A stretch of 64,000 nucleotides of DNA from CBDCYS01 sp965226245 (GTDB lineage Bacteria; Acidobacteriota; Terriglobia; Bryobacterales; UBA6623). The DNA is taken from positions 2,046,001 to 2,110,000 of the forward strand of contig CBDDCL010000015.1 of assembly GCA_965226245.1 (NCBI GenBank), in the 5' to 3' direction. Shown piece by piece: positions 1-7,397 of the stretch. The notes under the pieces were generated by a model. The model saw only the letters and a program-made list of their open reading frames with translations, ran no database searches and was not told where the DNA came from. Each line of letters begins with the position of its first letter. Positions within the stretch are counted from its first letter, which is position 1. Made by a program: the position numbers and the translations under genes.

Positions 1-645
1 GTCGTAGGGCTTTCCCTCGTGACTGAACGCGCGTACGATCGCTTCCGCAATCCGTTGCTGGGGCAAACGAGGACGCAGTACAGCCACGTAGTCCGCCTGC
101 ATCGAGTGTTCGAGGCTGTTGAAGATGACCCCCTCGCTTACGGCCTCGATGACTGTCTTCGGCCAGCCGTGGGCATCCGTCTGGCGCCATTCCGACAGCC
201 GCGCGCGGACCGCGGACTCGTCGAGAATCCCCAGGCGAGCCAAGTCCGCCTCTCGCCCGATGTATAAGGCCGCGTGCGGCCAGAAGCCGGGCAGGAAGGC
301 GTTGGACAGATACCAGTTTCGACGCTCCAGCAGAATATCCCCAGGTTCGAGCAGCTCTTCCATCTCTTCGATCTGGGTGACGCTGATGAACGGCGGCCGA
401 TTGACGATTTTGGCGTCACCAATCCACTCGGACACGAGAGACTGCACGGCAAATACGGGCTTGTAGGCGTCGCTCCTCACACGCTCGCGGAGCCGGGCGA
501 GACTGCTCCTGTCCTGGCTGGCCTGATGACTGCGCACGTACCCGGCCGCCTCGACGATACGGCCCTCGAGCCAATCGAAGTCCTCCTTGGGCCAGACTTC
601 GGCGCTGCGCCACTCCGGGCCCTTCTCTTCGAAGTAATGAGCGAG
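1..645 (-). pseudogene. YiiX-like cysteine hydrolase domain, C-terminal part of an IS-split gene
   Basis: A continuous minus-strand frame without a start runs from the IS boundary to the window edge (213 codons, still open). It reads HYFEEKGPEWRSAEVW at its beginning, then GDILLERRNWYLSNAF, then a WPHAALYIG motif and later VIEAVSEGV. A GD(I/V)L segment followed by a histidine before A-x-YIG is the signature of the YiiX/YebB-like permuted NlpC/P60 (DUF830) cysteine hydrolases. The active-site cysteine-bearing part may lie elsewhere; I could not place it. The N-terminal partner lies at 1674-2854 across the IS. Joining the two at the 8-bp duplication restores one frame. The protein therefore probably was a membrane-anchored hydrolase or amidase of unknown substrate, now inactivated. 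Confidence 0.72.
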
Positions 646-1672
646 ATGGGGTATTTAGTTGACTCCAGTAGCCACTACATCTTGGGGGTGGGGGTGCCGG
701 CCCTGGTGGCCTCGACCATTGTCTTATAGGGAGCAGGGTCGGCGGCGACCGCCTGCTGGAGGAGGCGATAGAAAAGTTTGCCGCGCGACCGTGAGGTCCG
801 CCGGTTGAAGCGGAACGTGAACTCGTCCAGGTAGTAGTCCAAATACTCGTGACTGACAGCCCCCTGGTGGGTCCCCAACAGCCAGCGCTTTAGCAGAGAG
901 GCGACACGATGGACTCTCGGCAGCAGCTTACTCGCCGATTGCCGCTTCCCGCGCAGCACGGTGACTTCATGGCGGTATCCTTTGTTCTCCAATCCCGCAT
1001 AGCCTTCCCAGCCGTCGGTGTGCACGAGGCTGCCAGGTTGGATAGCTTCTTCGACAAAGGCTTCCAAGCTCGCCGCTGAGGCATCCGCGATCCGACGGAG
1101 CCGGATGCGACCCATACCGCGCCCATCCTCCTCGGCAGCAACCGCAACTAACGCTTTGCCAACCATTTCGCGACCTCGGACGCCCTCTTCGACTCCGCCC
1201 ACATACGTTTCGTCCACCTCCACCCGGCCGACCAGCCGATTGCGACCGGGGCGCACCATGGCGCGGCGGAACTTGTGCAGCCAGGTCCAGGCGGTTACAT
1301 AGCTACCCAAACCCAAGACCCGCTGCAACTCCAGCGCGCTGGCCCCGCCTTTTTGCGTTGTCACCCACCAAGCCGCCCGGAACCACAACGTCAAGGGCTT
1401 GCGGGTGTCCTGGAAAATCGTGCCCGCCGTCACCGAGGCCTGGTAACCGCAGTCGGCGCAGAGCAGCAGATTGCGTTTGCTGGCCCATGAGGACTGGATC
1501 CCACAGCGCGGGCACACGAACCCCTCCGGCCAGCGCAGCTTCAGCAGGTACTCCCGGCACGCCTCCTCGGTCGAGAATCGAGCTTCCAACTCGACGAGGT
1601 TTCGGGGGTAGTCCTCCTTCATGCCCCCAACCACAACATATTGTGGCTACTGGAGTCAACTAAATACCCCAT
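646..1672 (-). mobile_element. Complete IS1595-family insertion sequence, copy 1
   Basis: The 1027-bp element is bounded by about 30-bp near-perfect terminal inverted repeats beginning ATGGGGTATTTAGTTGACTC. It is the same length as the element at 44233-45259, and the encoded transposases are identical. The 8-bp target duplication TGAGCGAG lies at 638-645 and again at 1674-1681. One extra T (1673) sits between the right repeat and the duplication. It interrupts the YiiX-like membrane protein gene. An 8-bp duplication is usual for IS1595. Confidence 0.93.
675..1622 (-). CDS. IS1595-family transposase
   Basis: The 315-residue transposase starts at the ATG reading MKEDYPRN; an in-frame GTG lies 12 nt upstream. 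An N-terminal zinc ribbon (CPRCG at about 35 and CADCG at about 53) is followed by a helix-turn-helix-like region. The ISXO2/IS1595 DDE-type catalytic domain then has VDETYVGG at about 135, HTDGWEGY at about 200 and a C-terminal NRRTSRSRGKLFYRLL segment. It cuts and pastes the surrounding element. The coding frame is intact and identical to the copy at 44262-45209, so it is probably functional or only recently silenced. Confidence 0.93.
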   Translation of the reverse strand: MKEDYPRNLVELEARFSTEEACREYLLKLRWPEGFVCPRCGIQSSWASKRNLLLCADCGYQASVTAGTIFQDTRKPLTLWFRAAWWVTTQKGGASALELQRVLGLGSYVTAWTWLHKFRRAMVRPGRNRLVGRVEVDETYVGGVEEGVRGREMVGKALVAVAAEEDGRGMGRIRLRRIADASAASLEAFVEEAIQPGSLVHTDGWEGYAGLENKGYRHEVTVLRGKRQSASKLLPRVHRVASLLKRWLLGTHQGAVSHEYLDYYLDEFTFRFNRRTSRSRGKLFYRLLQQAVAADPAPYKTMVEATRAGTPTPKM

Positions 1673-1673
1673 T

Positions 1674-2854
1674 TGAGCGAGTTCCTCGCACTTGCTAAGG
1701 TTATGATGGTCAGCGACATTGTCGTGGATCTTGTCGAATATTCCCGCGACCAGGCCCCAATTCGGCTCGGGCTCATTCAGCTTCCGCCGCAACCTGGGCT
1801 GGTCGCCGTAAGTATCGATTAGCCTGAGGCTGGTCTCGTACAGCGTGGTTGCCGCTGTTAAGCCCACCACGAAGGCGCGAGCCTTCAAGTCGGGATCGCG
1901 CACCGACTCGAATCCGGAGTAGAGTGTCACCATGCGGACCAGAGCCGCCCGTTGGGCCAAGTAGCTGACGAACAGCCAGCGGATCTGGTCCTCCTCCTCG
2001 GGGGTGTAGTAATCGCGGTTCTCGGCGGCAAGCCGGCCACCGAGTTCACTATGCAAGGCGGTAGCCGAGATTCTGAGGTCTTCTATCGCCGCAGTGACCT
2101 TTTTGAGTCGCTGCAAGTCCTCGTTTACCTGGCGGTCAATCTCCTCGGAGTTGAGATGCGCCAGGGTGGAGGGCAACAGTTCGTACTGGCTTGCCGTCGG
2201 GGCGCCGGCACGGCCAATGTAGATGCCTGCGCAAAAGACCGCAAACAAGAGCAACATTTGCCAGTACATCTTCGCCCACGGCGAGGAGAGTTTGGGCAGT
2301 TTGGCCTGGCGTGCCCACAGCACCAAGAAACCCAGCGCTGCTCCCATGGCCGGAATCGCGATCGCCAGCAGATAAAGAGGACTTGGATCCGGCGGCACAC
2401 TCGGGTCTGCGGCTAGCCCCGCCAGCAGCAGCCCGGTTAACGAAGTGCACACACCCGTCGCCCGCCAGAGCCAGTCAGTTTTCTTATCTGGGCGAACCAG
2501 GGCCGCCCTCGGCGCGACCGTTGCTGCCGCTACCAACGCCACCCACCACACTCGCCACAGTGCCGGCTGCTGTGTCAGTGAGGTCCACCAAAGCAGATAG
2601 AAGCATACCTGGCTGGTGGCTAGCGACACAAATCCGAACATCACCAACTTTGGGACGCGATTCCATGCTCCTACGAGAACGAACGCCAAGAACGATCCGA
2701 CCGCCACACCGAGGCAGGTCATGAGCACCCGAGGAGGGAGGGCTTCGTCAAAACCGGCCGCTTCGGGGGCCGCTATGAGGACTGCCAGTGTGAGCAACGA
2801 AGCAGCGAGCAGCCCCCGAAAAATGCTTCGCAAAGAAGAAATTGATGTAGGCAT
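1674..2854 (-). pseudogene. Multi-pass membrane protein, N-terminal part of the IS-split YiiX-like gene
   Basis: The start is the ATG at 2854 (MPTSISSLRS), preceded by AAAGGAG eight nt upstream; an earlier in-frame start at 2875 lacks this site. About 393 codons are intact before the IS. Residues about 10-220 form roughly seven hydrophobic segments (for example LLAASLLTLAVLIAA and MLLLFAVFCAGIYIG). A soluble helical region follows, with a likely coiled coil (VNEDLQRLKKVTAAIEDL) and charged segments. Native sequence ends at ...SKCEELA, then the frame runs into the IS. Joined through the duplicated CTCGCTCA it continues as ...EELAHYFEEKG into 1-645. The full protein would exceed 600 residues: a membrane domain plus a YiiX-like hydrolase domain. 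Confidence 0.72.
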
Positions 2855-2932
2855 GGTGAATCTCCTTTCTCTCAAAGAATCGTCGGTAGAACGGTGTCAA
2901 AGACCCCGACGGACTGCGATCCGGCCCCGCGG

Positions 2933-3559
2933 CTACTCGCTGATCTCCAAAGCCATTGTCCGAATCTTCTTCCAATCGATCTTGCCTGACCCGGGGACAG
3001 GGATCTCGTCGACGAGGTACAAGCTTTCGCGCTTCGGCATCCACAGTTTCGGCAGTCCGGACTCTGCGAGGCGCATGGACAATTCTTCCCTCGATACGCC
3101 GGGTTCGCCCTTACGGTCGTCCGGGACGGCGGTAGCCACGGCGAGGTTGCCTCCCAACACGTGCGAGACCGTTTCCTCCACTTTGATCTGTGGGACCATC
3201 TCGCCGCCGATCTTGCTGCACCGCGACAAGCGGTCGGTGATGTGGATGAAGCCGTCATCGTCGATCGCCGCCACGCCGCCCGTGTGGTACCAGCCGTCGG
3301 TGATGACTTCCTTTGTCTTCTCCAGTTGTCCGAGATACCCTCTCATCACGTTGGGGCCCTTCACGAGCAGCATCCCGTCTTCGTCCGGCGGGAGGGCATC
3401 ACTGAACGCAAAGGGATGCATGTCACAAGCACCTCCGGACCAAGGCAACAGTTTCAGCGGCGCCTCTCTGTTCGGGTTGGCATATCGGGAACCTGAAACA
3501 AGTGTATCCGGATCGCAGAAATCTCGCCAGAGGTGACGTGACAGTTCTTGAGGTGTCAC
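2933..3559 (-). pseudogene. Acyl-ACP synthetase (Aas-like) C-terminal remnant
   Basis: The central and last parts match the C-terminal half of AMP-forming acyl-[ACP] synthetases of the Aas type: LLVKGPNVMRGYLG, DGWYHTGGVAAIDDDG (normally TGD), ITDRLSRCSKIGGEMV, IKVEETV, and the C-terminal VPGSGKIDWKKI carrying the conserved lysine. The whole acyltransferase and AMP-binding region is missing. The first 60 residues are not recognisable. The stretch after AVPDDRKGE lacks the strand normally found there. The TGD motif is altered to TGG. These losses indicate a decaying gene. It faces the split gene at 1674-2854, with 78 bp between. Confidence 0.7.
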
Positions 3560-3751
3560 AATCTAGGGGCTGACGCTTCAGCCAGGCACCGCCGACCCGG
3601 ATCCCACTAGGCGGCTGGGCATGAGCATCCGCATGACCACGAGTGGGGCTAACTCCCTTGAAACCAATTATATAGCGCCTGTCCGCACCGCAACCCGAAT
3701 AGCGGCCGCTGGCGTTTTGTGAAAACTAGTGAGGCGCGCCCAATTCTAACG

Positions 3752-4306
3752 ATGAAAATCGCGCTGAAGGAGTGGGCCGTTGTCATCGAAGCGATGGCGG
3801 CCGGGCATCAGATCTTTCTGCTCCGCAAGGGGGGCATCGCGGAAACCGGCCCCGGTTTCGAACCCAGGCACCGGGAGTTCCTGTTCTTTCCAACCTGGGA
3901 GCACCAGCACCTCGATTCGGTTCGGCCGGAATTCCATCGGCTCTTCTCGGAGATCACCGAGCCCGACCCAGAAAACCTCGAGATCCGCTACATGGGAAGA
4001 GTAGCCGAAGTCCGGATGGCGCCGCCTTCGCGCCCTCGCATGGACCACCTCAATCGCCACCACATCTGGACGGAAATCTGCGTCGATAAGCGCTACCAGT
4101 ACCGTCCTGACTTGCCGCTCTTTATCGTGATCGTCCGCCTATTTCGCCTCAGTGAGCCGCGAACGATTCCGCTTGACCGGCGCTACGCCGGCTGCCGCTC
4201 GTGGGTCGAGTTGTATGAGGACATCCCCGCGGATTCGCTTGAACCCGTCATCGACGATACCCGTTTTGACCTGCTTCGGAATCAACTGACTGACGAACTT
4301 TCATGA
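3752..4306 (+). CDS. DUF1802 family protein
   Basis: This 184-residue protein starts MKIALKEWAVVIEA and carries IFLLRKGGI, EFLFFPTWEHQ and IWTEICVDKRY, matching DUF1802 proteins of unknown function found in cyanobacteria, acidobacteria and others. An alternative GTG start at 3719 would add eleven residues. I prefer the ATG because family members begin at the ALKEWAVV segment, although no clear ribosome binding site precedes either. The later LFIVIVRLFRL and YAGCRSWVEL also fit. There are no signal peptide or membrane segments, so it is likely cytosolic. It stands alone, with its own upstream gap of about 190 bp. Confidence 0.75.
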   Translation: MKIALKEWAVVIEAMAAGHQIFLLRKGGIAETGPGFEPRHREFLFFPTWEHQHLDSVRPEFHRLFSEITEPDPENLEIRYMGRVAEVRMAPPSRPRMDHLNRHHIWTEICVDKRYQYRPDLPLFIVIVRLFRLSEPRTIPLDRRYAGCRSWVELYEDIPADSLEPVIDDTRFDLLRNQLTDELS

Positions 4307-4574
4307 CTGCGGCGCCTTGAAAGCAGCAGGAGCCGTTCCCCGGCTGGGGTGCCAGAAAAGCAGCGAGTTCAGTACTGGTACTTACCAGCGTTTTCGCATT
4401 CTTACCTGTGGCTCCAATTGGTGATGGATTCACTGTATCGCGAGAGTCCGTCTCGGGATTCGGCGATGTTTAAAGGGTTCGCGTAAGCTCTCGAAGGTTT
4501 AGTTGCGTAGTGTTGCAACCTTAGGTCTGGGTAGGTGATAATGATTACTAGCGATCCCAGGAAACGTTTGGAGC
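4307..4574. other. Intergenic region, nothing recognised
   Basis: This stretch is less GC-rich than its neighbours, including the run around 4500-4570. It may hold the promoter of the small gene at 4575, but I see no convincing pair of promoter boxes, no RNA gene and no repeat shared with the rest of the window. Confidence 0.4.
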
Positions 4575-4955
4575 TTGTCTAACGTGTATCTAGTACGGGA
4601 ACAGTCCAATCTCGTCGACGCGATTTCTTCCATGTCCACAGCGGGCCGCGAGCAAGCGGCCCGTCGCTTTCTTGAAGGGCTTTCCACCGGCGAGCTGCGC
4701 TACATCGCCGCATACCTTGGAACAAGAGTGGTTGACCCCGGCCTGCCTCCACCCAGCCAAGATCGCAATCATGCCGCTCAAAGCATTGAGCGGTATGAGG
4801 ACGCCAAGAAAGGCCCCGAACCGAAAACGGTCGGCAGCGATTCCCGTTGTTGGGGCAGCATGGCTGGCCATCAAATGATGGTGCTGCTCGAGTATTTGAC
4901 CCTGTGCAGCCTGAATACTCCGGCTACCTTGCCCGTAGAAGCCGGTTGCGCCTAG
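4575..4955 (+). CDS. Small hypothetical protein
   Basis: A 126-codon frame starts at TTG (or GTG at 4584). The first half looks protein-like: LVDAISSMSTAGREQAARRF then LSTGELRYIAAYLGTRV, compatible with two amphipathic helices. The second half is rich in polar residues and ends with MMVLLEYLTLCSL. I do not recognise a family. The reverse strand is also open across most of it, which weakens the call. The product may be a small acidobacterial lineage-specific protein or no gene at all. Confidence 0.33.
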   Translation: MSNVYLVREQSNLVDAISSMSTAGREQAARRFLEGLSTGELRYIAAYLGTRVVDPGLPPPSQDRNHAAQSIERYEDAKKGPEPKTVGSDSRCWGSMAGHQMMVLLEYLTLCSLNTPATLPVEAGCA

Positions 4956-4988
4956 GGCTTCTGAGGCTTCGAGTTCAGCCTCTCTGAC

Positions 4989-5034
4989 GTGGCGCATGCA
5001 TTCCTGCGTGCCGTGTTGCCATTCGTGGCGTCAT
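4989..5034 (-). repeat. Dispersed repeat family B, copy 1
   Basis: On the minus strand this reads approximately ATGACGCCACGAATGGCAAC followed by ACGGCACGCAGGAATGCATG and CGCCAC. It matches five other full or partial copies (47413-47460, 55752-55787, 55910-55956, 58339-58361, 58454-58499). The core GTCGCCA-AGAA-TGGCGAC is a hairpin in better copies. Right after it (about 5070-5092) a separate hairpin GCGTGGAC...GTCCACGC occurs, as it also does near copy 2. Confidence 0.7.
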
Positions 5035-5137
5035 AGTAGGGACATTGTGCGGACACTCACGTCCGACGCAAGCGTGGACTTCCGTCCACGCCCCTGAGCT
5101 GCTTTGTGAAGTTTCCCGCGGCGTTTGGCAATTTCAC

Positions 5138-5896
5138 TTAGTCCGACGTTCCGCCACGATGCGGCTTTGCCAGCCAGCGAACAGCGTTTCGGATGATTTG
5201 CTGCATCTCGGCTTGCCGATAAATGGGGTGTGTTTCGTGCCCCGGCCGCAGGTAGAACACCTTGCCGCGGCCCACGTACCAGATCATTCCGTCACTGCCG
5301 TGTTGCTCACCGCCTTCCCACGATCCCTCGAGAATCTTGGCGTCCGGCGGAGGGACAGTGAAGGGGTTCTCATACATCTCCGTCGCCGGAATGACAAAGT
5401 CGGCAACTCCTTTGGTGATAGGATGCCGGGTGTCGAGCACCCGGACGGTCTCGGGCTTCGCTTGGTTGCGAACCCGGCCCCACTTTCCAATGGGTCCTTC
5501 GAGCTTGACCCCGCCTTGTTCAGCTTTGATGCGCATCAGCTCTTGCAACGGGCGGCAGTAGTGTGCCGAGTGCAGCGGCAGAAAGCCCATCCCGTGCTCT
5601 CTGACATGGCGCACGACCCGCTGCACGCTCTCATCGCTGACTGCGTTGTGGCTGCGGTGTCCGAACCAGACCAGGACGTCCGTCTTAAGCAGAGCGGCTT
5701 CGCTGAGACCCTGTTCGGGATCGAGCAGGTTGGCGACGGTGACTCTGGCCCGGCGGTCGGGTTTCAATAGTTCTTCGATGGCGCCGTTGATTCCCCGCGG
5801 ATAGACTTCAACCGGTTCGCTGCGTTCCGACCAGGCCATGACTTCGATGCGCTGCGCGGAAACGGTGATACTGGAAAGCAAGCACAAGGACCACAA
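5138..5896 (-). CDS. ThuA-like domain protein, exported
   Basis: The 252-residue protein begins at a TTG with a short hydrophobic leader (LWSLCLLSSITVSAQ), suggesting export. The body matches the trehalose-utilisation ThuA-like fold, a class I glutamine-amidotransferase-like alpha/beta domain. Visible motifs are VYPRGINGAIEELL, DVLVWFGHRSHNAVSDE, GMGFLPLHSAHYCRPLQEL, DTRHPITKGV, EMYENPF and GRGKVFYLRPGHETHP. In Planctomycetes and Acidobacteria such proteins accompany carbohydrate catabolism; the exact reaction is not established. It is divergent from the M20 peptidase gene at 6027, with about 130 bp between them that may hold both promoters. Confidence 0.82.
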   Translation of the reverse strand: MWSLCLLSSITVSAQRIEVMAWSERSEPVEVYPRGINGAIEELLKPDRRARVTVANLLDPEQGLSEAALLKTDVLVWFGHRSHNAVSDESVQRVVRHVREHGMGFLPLHSAHYCRPLQELMRIKAEQGGVKLEGPIGKWGRVRNQAKPETVRVLDTRHPITKGVADFVIPATEMYENPFTVPPPDAKILEGSWEGGEQHGSDGMIWYVGRGKVFYLRPGHETHPIYRQAEMQQIIRNAVRWLAKPHRGGTSD

Positions 5897-6026
5897 GAGG
5901 GCAACTCACATAGGCGATACTGTAGCAGACCGGAGCGTTGAGTCGGCCGGCCATGAGAGAGGTCAGACATTGTCCCGGGCCGGTGCTCCAAAGCTGACCG
6001 ATGCTCCAAAGCTGAGAAGTTCCCCT

Positions 6027-7397
6027 ATGACGATGTCCGCGGCCGAATACTATACGTCCCATCGTGATGAATTTCTTGATGGTCTTGTGGAATTCCTGAG
6101 AATCCCCAGCGTCAGCACTCTTCCCGAGCACAAGGGCGACATCGCCCGGGCCGCCGCCTTCGTCGCCGATGAATTGAAAGCCGCCGGATTGCGGAATACC
6201 GTCCTGATCGAAGGCGAAGGGAATCCGATTGTTTTCTCTGAGTGGATGGGGGCGCCGGGGAAGCCGACCGTGCTTGTTTATGGGCACTATGATGTTCAAC
6301 CGGCGGACCCGCTGAGCGAGTGGGCTTCGCCGCCTTTCGAGCCTCAAGTTCGCGGAGACGATATTTTTGCACGCGGCGCTTCCGACGATAAAGGCCAGAC
6401 CTACCTGCTGCTCAAAGCAGTCGAAAGCTTGCTGCAAGCTGACGGTAAGCTGCCGATCAATGTCAAATTCCTCATCGAAGGCGAGGAGGAAACGGGCGGC
6501 GACGTGCTCGAACAATACCTGAGGGTTCACGGGCGCCAGCTCGGCGCGGATGCGGCTCTGGTCTGCGACACCGAAATGTTCGCTCCTGATTTGCCGACCC
6601 TCTGCGTGGGACTGCGAGGCCTGGTTTACACGGAGATCGAGGTCGAGGGGCCGCGCACGGATCTTCACTCAGGTGTCTATGGCGGTGTCGCCCCGAACGC
6701 ACTTCAAGCGATTTCGGAGATCATCGCCGGGCTGAAAGAACCTGGCGGAAAGGTCGCGATTCCGGGTTTTTACGACGGCGTAAAGCCCCCGGCGCCGGCC
6801 GAACTCGCCGCCTGGCAGCGCTTGCCGTTCGACGAGGCCGCCTACTTGGCCGCCGAGGTCGGTTCGGAAACGCTGGTTGGAGAAGAGGGCTTTTCGGTGC
6901 TCGAGCGAGTCTGGGCGCGGCCGAGCCTGGATGTCCACGGCATACGCGGCGGCTTCGTGGGAGAAGGGGGCAAGACCGTCATTCCAGCGCGCGGAACGGC
7001 CAAGGTCAGTATGCGTCTGGTAGCGGACATGGATCCGGACGACGTTTTTGCGAAGTTTCGGCATCACGTGGAGCAGTCGGCTCCTGCGGGCGCTCGTGTG
7101 TCGGTGCGGCTGCACTCCTCGGCGCCGGCTGCAACTGTCGATCCAGACAATCGGTTTGTGCGGACCGCCGCTCGTGCGCTGAGGGAAGTTTTTGGCGCCG
7201 AGACGGTCTACACCCGCTCGGGAGGGTCAATTCCCGTGGTGGGTCAGTTGCAAGAGTATGCCGGGATCCCGAGCGTCCTGATGGGGTTTGGGTTGCCGGA
7301 CGACAATATCCATGCACCGAATGAGAAGTTTCATTTGCCGAACTTCTTTCGCGGCATCGCCGCTGTCTCGCGCTACTTGGAAATGTTAGGTGAGTAG
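6027..7397 (+). CDS. M20 family metallopeptidase (dipeptidase)
   Basis: The start is placed at the ATG reading MTMSAAEYYTSHRDEF; an open frame extends upstream to 5838 but overlaps the divergent ThuA gene and has no protein-like content. Catalytic motifs of the M20/CPG2 dipeptidases are present: VLVYGHYDVQPAD with the metal-binding histidine and aspartate, ARGASDDKGQ with the bridging aspartate, LIEGEEETGG with the general-base glutamate, and VCDTEM. The lid/dimerisation domain follows (TEIEVEGPRTDLHSGVYGG) and a C-terminal metal histidine in DDNIHAPNE. The roughly 456-residue length is normal for the family. It probably trims dipeptides in the cytosol. The stop overlaps the next gene by 8 bp. 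Confidence 0.93.
   Translation: MTMSAAEYYTSHRDEFLDGLVEFLRIPSVSTLPEHKGDIARAAAFVADELKAAGLRNTVLIEGEGNPIVFSEWMGAPGKPTVLVYGHYDVQPADPLSEWASPPFEPQVRGDDIFARGASDDKGQTYLLLKAVESLLQADGKLPINVKFLIEGEEETGGDVLEQYLRVHGRQLGADAALVCDTEMFAPDLPTLCVGLRGLVYTEIEVEGPRTDLHSGVYGGVAPNALQAISEIIAGLKEPGGKVAIPGFYDGVKPPAPAELAAWQRLPFDEAAYLAAEVGSETLVGEEGFSVLERVWARPSLDVHGIRGGFVGEGGKTVIPARGTAKVSMRLVADMDPDDVFAKFRHHVEQSAPAGARVSVRLHSSAPAATVDPDNRFVRTAARALREVFGAETVYTRSGGSIPVVGQLQEYAGIPSVLMGFGLPDDNIHAPNEKFHLPNFFRGIAAVSRYLEMLGE

Noticed and set aside
2616..3536. A 306-codon plus-strand frame
   Set aside because: It is antisense to the split membrane protein and the acyl-ACP synthetase remnant, both of which show real motifs; its own product is basic and shows no domain.
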